Shown one piece after another: positions 28,750 through 42,022 of a DNA stretch of 64,000 nucleotides. The notes below the pieces were generated by a model. It had not been told where the DNA came from. It searched no databases and saw nothing but the letters and a program-made list of their open reading frames with translations. Numbering within the stretch: position 1 is the first letter of the stretch; each line of letters begins with the position of its first letter. The stretch spans positions 1,550,001 to 1,614,000 of the forward strand of contig JAPFFF010000008.1 in assembly GCA_039105265.1 (NCBI GenBank). The letters run 5' to 3'. Made by a program: the position numbers and the translations under genes. This DNA is from Tritrichomonas musculus (lineage: Eukaryota; Parabasalia; Tritrichomonadida; Tritrichomonadidae).

Positions 28750-31612
28750 CCCCAGGAACAAAGGATGTTTTCGAACAAGACATTAAGATTACTCAAAAAA
28801 ACATGAAATAAATTTGAATTTTAAAACAGAAATAAGAAATTTCGTTCAAATTTTTCAAATTGACCAAAAAGCAAGCCAATTAGTAAGATCAATCTGCTAC
28901 GTTGTATACCAATTCATATCCGGATATTTAATTAAAGAAAGTTATCTCAAATCAAATAAAAACTGTTTGAACAGCTTATAGAATTTTTTTATTCAAAAAA
29001 GTCAGAAAATTCCAGAAATCAAAAAATGGAAACAAGACGAATTCATTGAATTAAGAGTTATTGAATCAACAAATTCATCATCAATTATTTTGCTTTATCA
29101 TATTGAAAAAGGAAAATTATTTGCACTTAAAAAAATAAATAAAAAAGATGTTGAATATTCAAAACTCAAAGAACGAGAACAAATGATTTATTTAAAATTG
29201 GATTATTCACTTCTTCCGAATTTTTTTGGAACAGTTGAAGACAACAATGATTATTCAATTATTGAATATATAAACGGTTCAACTCTTCTAGATATTCAAA
29301 ATATGAATCTTGATATCAACGCTGATATCAATATTATCTTGGATTTATTTATTTTTCAAGAAGAAGAGTTTCTGAAGATATTAGCAAATCAATTCATTAT
29401 TTGACATTGTCTGCAAATCAAAACAATTTAATGCGCAATTCTTACTTGGTTATAATTATTATTTAGGAAAGTATTTTTCACGAGATATTAACAAAGCTAT
29501 TTATTATTTATCTCTTGCTGCAAATCAAAATTATTCATATGCACAGTATTTTCTGGGTGTTGTTTATCTAGAAAATGACTCATTTGATATCAATAAAGCA
29601 ATTCATTACTTCACACTTTCTTCAGAACAAAATCATACTAATGCTCTATTTCATCTAGGATTTTCATATTTGTTTGGAGAAAATATTCCACAGGATATAA
29701 ACAAAGCTATTAATTATTTTACACTGGCTGCAGATCATCATAATTCAGAAGCTCAATATTTTCTTGGTGATTTCTATTTATCAGATGAATATGTACCAAT
29801 CGATTTTGATAAAGCTATTTATTATTATCAAAATAAACAGGATATAAATAAAGCTATCAATTATTTAGCACTATCAGCTAATCAAAATTATATGGAAGCC
29901 CAATTTAAACTTGGAACAATTTATTTAAAGACAAATATATAAAACGAGATATAAAAAAAGCTATTAATTATTTTTCTCTTGCAGCAAATCACAATAATTC
30001 TAATGTACAATATTTTCTTGGCCTTATTTATTATATAAAAAAATATCATTCTCAAGATATTAGTAAATCAATTCATTATTTTACACTGGCAGCTAATTTA
30101 AATCATATTGAAGCTCAATTTTATCTAGGTGAAATTTTTTCTTCAAAAGATAATAATTTTTATGATATTAATAAAGCAGTTAATTATTACACACTTGCAG
30201 CAAATCAAAATCATGAAGATGCTCAATGTTCTCTCGGATATATTTATTTATTAACCGAATATAATTTATATAACATCAACAAAGCAATTCATTTTTTCAA
30301 TTTGGCTTCTAACCAAAATAATTTAAATGCTCAAATTAATCTTGTATTAATTTATTATTCTGGAAAACATATTTCACAAGATATTAAGAAAGCTATTCAT
30401 TATTTGACTCTTGCAGCAAATCAAAATCATTCATATTCACAATTCTTTCTTGGCAGTTTATACTTTTGTGGTGATTATTATTTACAAGATATTAATAAAG
30501 CAATTCATTATTTAACTCTTTCTGCAAATCAAGATAATTCTGAAGCTCAATTTTTACTTGGAATTATTTATGGATCAAAAGACAAAGATTTCTATGATAT
30601 TAATAAATCTATTCATTATTGTACACTAGCAGCAAATCAAGATAGTGAAGAAGCACAGTTATATTTAGGATGTTGTTTTTTAAATGGAGAACACGTCCCA
30701 CAAAATGTTAATAAAAGCATTTATTATTTGAAACTTGCTGCACAAAAAAATCTGCTTTATTATTATGTTTGCTTGGATATATTTATGATTCAGGATTTTT
30801 TTTTATCGTGATATTAATAAAGCAGTTTATTATTATACTCTTTCTGCAAATAATGACAATGATCATGCACAATATCTACTTGGATTATTTATATAAAAAA
30901 CGATATCAAAAAAGGAATTTACTTTTTAACTCTTGCTTCAGATCAATTCAATATTGAAGCAATCTTTTCTCTTGGATATTTTTATCATACTGGAAAATTT
31001 GTAAAACAAAATATTGATAAATCAATTAGTTATTACAAAAAGGCATCATCATTTAATAATCAATATGCTAAAAACAACCTTGGAATTCTTTATAAAAATG
31101 GATTTGGCAATAAAATTCCAAAAAGAATCGGTTCCGCAATCGAATATTTCAAAGAAGCAATTCAGAAAAGTAATGATAAAGTGAGTATGTATAACTTAGC
31201 TCATCTTTCCTTTTTTGAAGATCCAATCAAAGAATGTTTTAATGAATCCGTTAAATTATTAATCAAATCATTGGAGCTCAATTTTCATAGATCAGAATAT
31301 CTATTAATTATTGTTTTACTTCACAAACATGGAAATGATTATGACAAAATTAAAAAAGAACTTGATAAAAACAAAGCAAATAATTTATTTAAATCAATAA
31401 TGAACAAAATTGATAAATCTCGATTTTCTGATATTTTTATGTATAAAACGTCATATGAAATTATAAAAAATAGTGACTTTTTATATGATTATCAAGGAGA
31501 AATAATTATATCAAATGTAATTCCAGTTAACGATAAAAATAATGAAGGGAAGAATGACAAAACAAAATGTCTTTCTACAGAATTTTATAAAGGATTTGGA
31601 ATAGACATATGA
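28750..31612 (+). pseudogene. Kinase plus Sel1-repeat gene, decayed
   Basis: A protein-kinase N-lobe remnant (about 29010-29400: KGKLFALKKINKKD, SIIEYINGSTLLDI) is followed by a long run of Sel1 repeats to about 31170 (for example INKAIHYFTLAANQN-type helices with AQFLLG), and then a non-repeat C-terminal part to 31612. Several frameshifts and stops divide it into frames at 29090-29404, 29670-29942, 30302-30811 and 31181-31612. The same architecture, kinase then Sel1, is seen in the gene at 43504/51677. Host gene, clearly dead. Confidence 0.85.
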
Positions 31613-32019
31613 AAATATATATTTTAATTAGCTATTATATTATTTTTATTAATTATGCTCACTAAATAAACTTATTTAAAAATCTTTTTTATTGATTTTG
31701 GAGATTTTTTTTTTTTTTTTGAATTTCTTTAAAATTGTTATTTTGTTTGAATAGAATGGCATAAAATATTTTTATTCACTTAATTTTTTTTAGTTATACA
31801 TCTTCTTTTATATATAAATATTTCACTCACAAGTCAGACATCGAATGTAACTTACTTTTTTGAAGTTATTGTAATTGATTTTTTATATCATTTTTTCTAA
31901 TTGGATCATTTTCATATTCTTCATTGTTGTTTTATTAAAGCTGGTTGATGATGAAAAAATACTTTTATAAGTAATAAAAAACGTAAAAAAATTACCAGAA
32001 ATTATTTTTATTAATTTGA
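31613..32019. other. Intergenic AT-rich
   Basis: Short T-runs only; no gene or clear repeat. Confidence 0.5.
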
Positions 32020-35000
32020 GCAAAAGCTCTTATTTTGAAAATATGATTTACTTGGCATCTTGTTTCATCAAAATTTTTATTATTTCATTATTTCTTTTCT
32101 CAGAAGCAAGTTTTAGTGCTGTTTTATCAATTTATGAAATAACATTTTGCAATATTGCGATTATAAATGTCATTACAATATGTGATTTGAATTTTATTGA
32201 AATATATATTTTTAAATTCCATTAAAAGATATGGTTTTGAATTCTATTGAAAGGTATGATTTTCAATTTCATTCAAAGATATGATGTTGAATTTTATTGA
32301 AAGATACTATTTTGAATTTCATTAAAAGAAATTATTTTGAATTTCATTGAAAGATATTATTGTGAATTATATTGAATGATATGTTTTTGAATCTCATTGA
32401 AAGATATGATTTTGAATTTCATTGAAAGATATTATTTTGAATTCCATTGAAAGATATGATTTTCAATTTCATTCAAATATATGATTTTGAATTTGATTGA
32501 AAGATATGATTTTGAATTACATTAAAAGATATAATTTCGAATTGTATTGAATGATATGATTTTAAATGACATTAAATGATATGAATTTGAATATAATTGA
32601 ATTATAAGACTTTGAATTCCATCGAACGATATGATATTGAATGTAATTGAATGATATGATTTTGAATTCTATAAAGAAAAAATCTAAAATATTAAGAAGA
32701 TTGAGGTTAAGTCTGGTATTCGTTATCAATAATTTGACAATTTTTATGTTTTCTTTTTCAACTGCCAAGTATAATACTGCCTTATAAATTTTGTTATATC
32801 AAAATTTCATTGAAAAATATGACTTTGAATGTAATTAAATGATATACTTTTTAATTTCATTTAACGATTTAATTTCGAATTTCATTGAAAGAAATGATTT
32901 TTAACGTAATTGAATGATATAATATTGAATTGTATTGAATGATATAATTTTGAATATTATTGAATGATATGATTTTGAATTTGATTGAAAGATATAATTT
33001 TGAATTGCATTGAATGAGATGATTTTGAATTTTATCGAATGATATGATTTTAAATGATATTGGATAATATGATTTTAAATGATATTGAATGATATGATTT
33101 TGAATGTTACTGAATGATATAATTTTGAATGTCATTGAATGATATAATTTTGAATTTTATCGAAAGATTTGATTTTGAATATTATGGAATGTTATGATTT
33201 TAAATGATATTGAATAATATGATTTTGAATGATATTGAATGATATGATTTTAAATGATATTGAATGGCATGATTTTGAATTTCATTGAAAAATATTTTCT
33301 TGAATTCTATAAAAAATGATGAAAAATATTAAGAAGATTGATGTCAAGTTTGTCATTCGTTAATAAAAGTTTGATTATTTCAAGGTTTTCTTTTTCGACT
33401 GCTAAATATAATGCTGTCTTAAAAATCTTATTATACCAAAATTTCATTGAAAGATATGATTTAGAATGTAATTAAATATCATGATTTTAAATTTCATTGA
33501 ATGATATACTTTTGAATTCTATTAAATGATATGATTTTAAATTCTATTGAATGATAAGATTTTGAATTTCATTGAATGATATAATTTCGAATTTCATTGA
33601 ATGATATAATTTTGAATTTCATTGAATGAAATGATTTTAAATTTCATTGAATGATATACTTTTGAATCATATTAAATGATATGATTTTGTATTCCATAGA
33701 ATAATATGATTTTGAATTCTATTGAATGATATAATTTTGAATTTCATTGAATGATATAATTTTGAATGCAATTGAAAGATATAATTTTGAATTCTATTGT
33801 ATGATATAATTTTGAATTATATTGAATGATAAGATTTTGAATTCTATTGAAAAGATATGTTTTTGAATGTAATTGAATGATATGATTTTGAATTTCATTG
33901 AATGATATAATTTTGAATGTAATTGATTAATATAATTTTGAATTGTATTGAATGATATAATTTTGAATTTCATTAAATGATAAGATTTTGAATGATATTG
34001 AATGATATGATTTTAAATTTCATTAAAAGATATTATTTTGAATTTCATTGAAAAATATTATTTTGAATTCTATAAAAATGATGAAAAATATTAAGAAGAT
34101 TGATGTCAAGTTTGTCATTCGTTAATAAAAGTTTCACAATTTCAATGTTTTCTTTTTCAACTGCTAAATATAACGCTGTCTTATAAATTATTATTTTAAT
34201 AAAATTTCATTCAAAGATATGATCTTCAATGGTATTAAAAGATATGATTTTGAATTTGATTGAATTATATGATTTTGGATTTTATTGAAGGATATTACTT
34301 TAAATGTAATTAAATTACATGATTTTAAATTTTATTTAATGATATGATTTTGAATTTTAATAGATTATATGATTTTAAATTTGATTGAATGATATGATTT
34401 TGAATTTCATTGAAAGATATGATTTTGAATTTCATTGAAAGACACGATTTTGAATTTCATTGAAAGATATGATTTTGAATTCCATTGAAAGATATGATTT
34501 TGAATTCCATTGAAAGACACGATTTTGAATTTCATTGAATGACATAATTTTGAATGTAATTGAATGATATGACTTTGAATTTCATTAAAAGACATGATTA
34601 TGAATGAAATTGAATGATATAATTTTGAATTTTATTGAATGATATGATTTTGAATGCAATTGAATGATATAATTTTGAATTTCATTAAATGATAAGATTT
34701 TGAATGATATTGAATGATATGATTTTAAATTTCATTAAAAGATATTATTTTGAATTTCATTGAAAAATATTTTCTTGAATTCTATAAAAAATGATGAAAA
34801 ATATTAAGAAGATTGATGTCAAGTTTGTCATTCGTTAATAAAAGTTTGATTATTTCAAGGTTTTCTTTTTCGACTGCTAAATATAATGCTGTCTTAAAAA
34901 TCTTATTATACCAAAATTTCATTGAAAGATATGATTTAGAATGTAATTAAATATCATGATTTTAAATTTCATTGAATGATATACTTTTAAATTTCATTGA

Positions 35001-36763
35001 ATGATGAGATTTTGAATTGTATTGAATGATAAGATTTTGAATATGATTTTGAATGCAATTGAATGATATGATTTAGAATGTAATTAAATATCATGATTTT
35101 AATTTCATTGAATGACATGATTTTGAATTGCATTAAATGATATGATTTTAAATTTCATTGAATGATAAGATTTTGAATTGTATTGAATCATATGATTTTA
35201 AATGAAATTGAATGATATGGCTTTGAATTTCATTGAATGATATAATTTTGAATTTCATTGAAAGATATGATTTTGAATTCTATTGAATGATAAGATTTTG
35301 AATTCTATTGAATGATAAGATTTTGAATGTAATTGAATGATATGATTTTGAATTCCATAAAAAATAATGAAAAATATTAAGAATATTGATGTCTAGTTTG
35401 TCACTCGTTAATAAAAGTTTCAACATTTCAATTTTTTCTTTTTCGACTGCCATATACAATGCTGTCTTATGAATTTTAGTATACCAAAATTTCATTGATT
35501 GATATGATTTTGAATGAAATTGAAAGATATGATTTTGAATTCCATTGAAAGATATGATTTTGAATTCCATTGAAAGATATGATTTAGAATGAAATTTAAT
35601 ATTTATCATATGAAATTTTATTTAAAAAAGATTAAAATTTCTTTTTTGTTTACATCTATAGCTTTGTTTTTCAAAAGGTAATCTATCAAGGAACAATAAT
35701 CGTACTTGCACAAGTAGACCAATGACAATTTACTAATGGATTCATTTGTTAAAAAGGTAAAATTATAATATTTGAGACATTGATTGATTGTATCCTGCGA
35801 ATTTTCTTCATCATTTTGCAAGAAGTTTTTTATGAAGTAATTTGCAATGTCGTTGTGGTGGCATTTGATTGATTCATAAAAGACTTGTTTGTATGACTTA
35901 TCCATTAATTCAACATGATTGCCTTCGAGAAAGTGAATCATTTCTGAATTTTTACCATGAATGGCCAAAGGCCACAACGTTGGTGTTAATTCAACACCTT
36001 CAAATCGCAAATGATTAAATATTTTAATTGAACCAAAAAATACAGCATATTCAATCAATGACAAATCGCAAATGTTTTTAAGTAAAAATGAATTTGTTTC
36101 ATAAATTGATGGTTGAATTTTAGTGATAAGTGAAACACTATTTCGGGTAATGTATGAAACAAATTCATTAATCATGTCTTTTCGAATAAATTCACAGATT
36201 TGACTGTCATTTTCGCCTTCATTTCGCTTTTCATAAAAATTATCGGGTAATTCTTTCTCTAGATCTTCAACCCATTCATTATTATTCAAATTTGGATCAT
36301 ATTTTGGGAACCATTTTTCATTGATGAATGGTTGAATTTCTGGTTGAAAATATTGGGGGTATTTGGCGTCTATGTATTTGTCTGTAGTTGTAATTTTTTT
36401 AACTATATATTCATCAATAATTATTAGTTGTTGTTCAATGAGAAATAAAAGAATCCTTTTGTTGTTCTTAAAAATATTGAATATTTCTGAATTTGAAAAA
36501 AATTTTTTGATATCTTTTTTGAAAAAAAGCAAAATTTGTTCGATTTTGCTGAAAAAACTTGGTAAACGATGGTAATTATCCACAATTCTGGAAATTAAGT
36601 ATAGTAATGACAAAAGATTATGCTGATTATCACTTATTTTTGTAGTATTAAATATTCCTTCAAGAATTTGATAATTTTCTACTGATTTGGCTTTTTCTTC
36701 AAGAAAATTCAGAATGTTTTCTTGGATGTCCTTCATCATGTTCAAGTATTCTGGAGAACACAT
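32020..36763 (-). pseudogene. DUF3447/ankyrin gene expanded by minisatellite
   Basis: The N-terminal 381 residues (36763 to 35618) are the helical DUF3447-type domain of trichomonad ankyrin proteins and are open. Downstream on the same strand, at least six ankyrin units survive, each with a KTALYLAVEKEN-EIVKLLL-type core: near 35460-35350, 34910-34790, 34190-34080, 33440-33310, 32780-32670 and 32150-32030. They are separated by arrays of a 25-bp repeat. A 109-residue open frame (35609-35280) runs array, ankyrin unit, array in one frame, so the arrays were probably once translated. Stops and shifts now break it. Confidence 0.75.
32225..35600. repeat. 25-bp minisatellite arrays between ankyrin units
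   Basis: The unit on the plus strand includes ATTGAATGATATGATTTTGA and is repeated, with 10-20 percent divergence, in five blocks (about 32225-32660, 32800-33300, 33450-34070, 34200-34790, 34920-35350) plus a short block at 35490-35590. On the minus strand the consensus unit has no stop in any frame; three units make a 25-residue period (KFKIISFN, EIQNHIIQ, NSKSYHSM). Confidence 0.9.
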
Positions 36764-37040
36764 TTTTTTTTTATTTTAATAATCAAAAAGTTCCTTTTTT
36801 AAAAATTTTGAATACAAATTTATATAAATTTTGACAAAAATATTTTTGTAAATATCCTGATTTTGAATTAAAATATTAAATATTTTTGCTGCTATTTAAT
36901 GATATTATCAAGATTGACTTTTATATACAATGAAATAAATATGATACCTAGAGTTAATCATGTTTATTTAAAAAGAGAAATAAAAGTTGAATACCTCTTT
37001 TTGTCTGATTTCAATATTATAATAGGAGGGGAAAAAATAT

Positions 37041-37510
37041 ATGCCACATATTTACTTTATTAGAAAAGGATTCTCAGATATTCAATCAAAATTCGAAGAA
37101 ATGTTTTTTGAAGCTGATATATGGGCTGTTTGTTGGACAATAATAGAAAAACATAATGATAAATTCTATAGTCTAAATCAAAATTATTGAACTTTTCTTA
37201 TTTCGATGATGAACAATAAAATCATTATTCATTTTTAAGGAGGATATTTATTTGATACATTAAAAAGTATTGGATTAAGTAAATATTGATTAAAATAAAT
37301 GAAATACTAATCCTTATTTATTTCAAATTCTTCATTAAGAAAGACAACATATATTTAGTTGGTAAAAGTGATCAAAATAAGGATGTTCTTTTATTTGCAA
37401 GTCGGAACTTCAAAAATATTTCTATTCAATCAATAGTTGGGTAATCATCACCAAGAACAATGAGTTCTTCTTCAATTCAAATTATTTATAAAACTAGATA
37501 GACGAGAGGT
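37041..37510 (+). pseudogene. BspA-like leucine-rich surface antigen remnant
   Basis: A short frame starts at 37041 (MPHIYFIRKGFSDIQ). Further on, near 37355-37440, KSDQNKDVLLFASRNFKNIS resembles the KDVLLFASRDIKNI linker typical of trichomonad BspA-like proteins. The stretch has several stops and no intact LRR run, so it is a relic. Assignment rests on this short motif. Confidence 0.4.
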
Positions 37511-37733
37511 TCGTCATAAAAGATTATTTAAAATCCTAAATGGCCACAAATATATGTTTAAAATCATAATTATACGTCGTTTGCGTGCAAATTCTTCGAA
37601 GATATGCGAAAAAAATCACCAAAAATAATCCTTAAGCTATATTAATTTTACCATCATTTATACTATTTGCATATAATAAATCTTTTAAATCTTTTTATTT
37701 TTATGTTTTTATGCATTTTTGTTATTTTTAACT

Positions 37734-37771
<38 letters not shown>

Positions 37772-37794
37772 GCTCTGTTGCACTTTTTACGATA

Positions 37795-37935
37795 GAGAGG
37801 CATATCAACCAAAAAAAAGCTCTATTGATTTTTCGTTTGCTCAAGAGGAAAAGTTTTAATATACATCATTTAAATCTTATATTATCATTTTCAAAAAAAA
37901 ATTATCGAGTAGAATTTTGGTTGACATGCCTCTTA
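37795..37935. repeat. Short inverted repeat pair, possible MITE
   Basis: AGAGGCATATCAACCAAAA near 37795 is inverted, with one difference, near 37914-37935. The spacing is about 100 bp; no target duplication found. Confidence 0.5.
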
Positions 37936-38204
37936 CGATAGGTTTATCTAAAAATGAGAAAAAAAATATAATAATTTATAAAATATAATCCAAATAAAAA
38001 GCTTGCAAATAAAATATATACATTTCATATATATTTCAATAAATAAATGTAGAATGAATATTAAAATTTAATGAATATTCATTTAATTATATCTCCCTCT
38101 AAAATGATAGATATTTAAATTTATACTTCTACACATTACCACAAACGTATGCTACTCTTTGTGCGTGTTTCGGGTCGAAGTCTGAGTTAATATTAGTATT
38201 GCCT

Positions 38205-38235
<31 letters not shown>

Positions 38236-38699
38236 CTGAAGACGACGATCACTTTTTTGACAGTCATTTCCACTTTTTGAATAATTTTTTTTGAGAGTCT
38301 TTTCAAAAAGTTTATGTAAAAATTTGAAAGCTTCATCACTTAGCAAAAAATTTTAATGAAAACTTGATGATTGAGCTTGATGAAAATAAAAAAACATAAA
38401 GATCTCTATTCAAAATAAAATAAACATCAAAATAATAATTGTTTTAATAATATCTATTCATCTTTATTTGATGATTTTTTATATATTTGAAATGTTATTT
38501 TGGTGAAGGAGAATTAGAATTAGAGTACTACAAATTTATTTGATTCCATTTTATTTAATCCATTTTATTTCTTTTTTAACAACTTTATGAGAATTTACTA
38601 GTTTTTCATATTTCTGAGTGATATCAAAATTTTTTTTCATTAGTTATATTTAGCATTTCTATTTTTGTTTCTTCTATTTCTTCTTCATATTTATATTTT

Positions 38700-40833
38700 T
38701 GTTTTTTTTAAATACATTTTTAGTTGATTTATTTCATTAGTTAATCTTTCAACTTTACTATTCTCTTCCTGAATTTCTATTATTTCAGTTTTCATTTTAG
38801 TTATTTCTTCTTCAAAACTTTTTATTTGTTTTTTTTAGTCCCAATCTTATATCATTGCTTTCTTTTTTTATTTTATTCATTTCAGTTCTCATTTTAATTA
38901 ATTCTTTTTCAAAATCTTGTTTTTGTTTTTCTAATTGCTTTTCTTGTTGCAATTTTAAATTATTATTTTCTTCTTTCACTATTTTTATTTCAGATGTTTT
39001 CCTAATTCTTCTAAATTTTTTTTTTTGCACCAAGTTAAATTTTTCTGTTTCTTTTTTAGCTTTCTTAATTTCATTTTTCTTTTCTGCTAATTTTTTTTCA
39101 AAACTTCCTAATTGCTTTGATTGTTCCAATCTTAAATTAGTGTTTTCTTCCTTCATTTTCTTTATCTCAGCTTCAATTATTTGTTTCTGTTCTTTATATT
39201 GTTGCAATTGTGCATCAACTTTGTTTTCTGCATTTAATAAAAACTCATTCAATTTCTGTTGACTTTTTATTTCCTTTTCAATCATATCATTCTGATTTTC
39301 ATACAAAGACATCATGAATGATGAATTAATGTAATGAAAATCAAATTTTCCAGAATAATACTTCACTAATCGATTAAGGCATTCAGAGCGTCAATTTCCA
39401 AAATCAGCAAATTCAGTTGTCTAGACAACTGAAAAAAAAAAAAAATCAATAATATCATTACTTTTTGCTTGTTTTTCGCCTTGCTTTGTTGAATTCTCTT
39501 TTAAGATACGATAGAGTATTGAAATTTCAAGTTTGACCAATCGATGATCTTCAATGTAATTTAAGAGATTATTGGAAATGATATCTTCATAATCATCTGT
39601 TTTAAATGATGGTTGATTTTGATAAGTGCTAAGGATTTGTATGACCAGAGCATTTTGATGATTAAAGATATATTTCTTAGAAGCTTCAATAAATAAAATA
39701 ACTTGATATATCTTGGCCAAATAATAAAGTTCTACCACATTTTCATCATTAATGGGGATTTTTTGCCGAAGAGTAAATATAATAAAAAAAAATGGTAAAT
39801 CTTTATTTTTGAACTTTTTGGATTTTTTACTCTCAATTTTTTTGAATGCTTATTTGTCATAATATCTTTATAATTTTACTATTTAAGAAGTAAGTATTCG
39901 AGGTTTTTATACCAATAAACACCATTTCACAGCATTACAGGCATTATATGCTCAATAATGAAGAAGAAAAATAAACTTCGAATTGCAATTTCCAATTTTT
40001 ATTAAAATCGTTGTCTAAATTTCCCTTATTTCCTGCTTTTAAGAGCATAATGCTGGTATTACCGATCCAATAAAAAAAATTGAGAGCAAAAGATGAAAAA
40101 GAAACCAATATTTAGCTTCAAATTTTGAAGAGATATATATTATCACAATTCTCACAAAAAGAACACAAATATGTCAAATGCGCTTTCACTCTTGGCTAAT
40201 AAACCTAATAATTGTATTTTATCACAAAATTGGTGCAAAGCGATATATTTTTTTGCTCATTAAACACAAATAATTGCTTTTCTTATTCAATGCATATACT
40301 CATAGTTTATGCTAGATGAAATACTGCATATTTTAATGCATCTAAATTTTCTCACCCAAAGAAATGCTAATTATTATTTCATGATTTTTTTTTCTCAACA
40401 GAAAAATCTTAATAAATTCTATTTATGTATATTAAAATATTTATAGTTTCTTCTTTTAGTATTTTATTTACTTATTTTCATGCTTTTTAGCTTTTTTAAA
40501 AAAATCCAAATTGAGAGGAAAAAATCTAAAAAGTTCAACTATTTGTGAACAAATATACAAAGAAAAAAATTGAGGGGAAAAAATCTAAAAAGTTCAAAAA
40601 AAAATATTTACCAAAAAAATTATTGTTTCATCTGAAAGATTTAAATCTCTTTCAAATTCTTCATCAATAATATTACAATTTCCATCCGGAAGAAACATTA
40701 TTTTATTGTCATGAATATATTTGGAAGAGCATTTGAAAAAAACAATATTAAATGGATATTTTTTTGTCTTATAGATAAAACAATGGGTTTCTTGAATATC
40801 ATCTTCTATTTGAACATATTCTGATTTTTGCAT
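38700..40833 (-). pseudogene. BTB-like coiled-coil gene, split by an insertion and decayed
   Basis: Three collinear pieces on the minus strand belong to the trichomonad BTB-like/coiled-coil family. The N-terminal piece (40833-40608) reads FIYKTKKYPFNIVFFK with an NLSDETIIF segment. The second piece (39783-39421) reads INDENVVELYYLAKIYQV and then LEISILYRILKE. The third (39366-38812) is a long coiled coil of Glu/Lys/Gln heptads. The first two are separated by about 820 bp of foreign, inverted-repeat-bounded DNA. A further shift lies between the second and third pieces. Host gene, no longer intact. Confidence 0.7.
39784..40607. mobile_element. Non-autonomous inverted-repeat element in BTB-like gene
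   Basis: The left end near 39784-39850 (GAACTTTTTGGATTTTTTAC, CTCTCAATTTTTTT) is inverted at the right near 40560-40607 (GAACTTTTTAGATTTTTTCC, CCTCAATTTTTTT). AAATAT lies on both sides as a possible target duplication. The interior is AT-rich without a gene. The CTCTCAATTTTT and ACTTTTTGAAT units also occur near 15450-15500 in element A. Confidence 0.6.
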
Positions 40834-41683
40834 TTAGAAACTCCTTGATAATTTTTTCAGAAATTAATCAAAACAAATTTAGTAAAATTATTTGAATAGA
40901 AAATATTTTCTCAAGAATAAATATAAATTCATCCATTTTTGTTAAAAAAAGATCCGTTATTGGCCTTATTTCCAATCTAAAAGATCATATCAGCAAATTG
41001 GTATCTATTCTAGTGTTGACTATCAAAAAATAAACGTATTTTTTTACACCAGCTATCCAAAGTCCAAATCTGTCCATATTTGGACATCCAAATTAATTGT
41101 GGATAGCCTTTCAAATTCTGAATTGATATTTGTTTTGATTTGAATTAGAAAACTTTTAATTTTTATCGGAATAAAATTATTTAATTGCTTTCAAAATTTT
41201 GATCAGCATTATTTTCTCCCCATTTTTAAAATTCAGGTGCTATCTTTAAAACATTTTGATTAATTAACTAAAGAAAAAACTATCCATCATTTTTGTTATT
41301 GGATAGTTTTTGAGAATTTTACGGCCAAATATTGATGAAAATAACGATTTTCTGTCCCAAAAATAGTGATAAAAATAAAGTCTTTTTTAGAAAAAGTGAA
41401 AGTGAAGACAGTCATTTCACTGGACAGTCAAACCTAGTATCTAGGTTTCGAAAAATCAGTTTTTTTTTTTTTTTTTTTTTTTTTTTTGAAACATGCATGA
41501 GATGATTTTAATGTATGAAATTTATATCAAAGCAAATTTTAAATGAACCATGATTTTTTGATAGAAATGTGATTAAATTCAAATTCACAAGGCTCTGATA
41601 ATTTATTATATAGAGAATAAATAAGATCTTCAATTGATATGTTTTAATTGAAAATTCAATTCCACGTATCTCTTTTTGGTCAA
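40834..41683. other. Intergenic AT-rich
   Basis: No gene. There is a GGATAGTTTTTGAG/ATCCAAAGTCC region near 41045-41340 with weak self-similarity and a T-run near 41460-41487. Confidence 0.5.
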
Positions 41684-41860
41684 AGCTCAATTTATAATTT
41701 AGGATATTTGAATCAAAGTGGTCAAGGTGTACAAAGAAACTTTTAAAAAGCAGCTAGGTATTATCAGAAAGCATCAGATTTTGATAATCCTGATGAATAT
41801 TATAAATTGTGCATTTCAATGAAAGTTGTATTGGTGAAAAAAGTTTTATCTAAGATTAGC
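41684..41860 (+). pseudogene. Sel1-repeat remnant
   Basis: One to two degenerate Sel1 units (IIGYLNQSGQGVQRNF, then KAARYYQKASDFDNP) without start or flanking repeats. A dead fragment of a Sel1 gene. Confidence 0.5.
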
Positions 41861-42022
41861 CAATGCTTATAAGCCTGGCACTATTTTAAATTGAATTTTC
41901 AAAAATATTCTCAATTTTGGTCTTTTTTTCGCTCAGAAAAAATTAAGCTAAAAACGATAAAGAGCTATTCAATTAATTTGTTAGATTTCATTGAACTTTT
42001 TGAATTTAAATTTTTTTTCTTT

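Larger units (their letters stand above)
36764..38700. other. Gene-poor AT-rich stretch
   Basis: Contains a BspA-like remnant (37041-37510), a TA microsatellite (about 37739-37770), a small inverted repeat (37795-37935) and a T-run (about 38211-38235). Near 38250-38300 there are CTTTTTGAAT-type units. No intact gene seen. Confidence 0.6.

Noticed and set aside
32016-32225. 69-residue plus-strand frame
   Set aside because: The minus strand of this stretch encodes a recognisable ankyrin unit.
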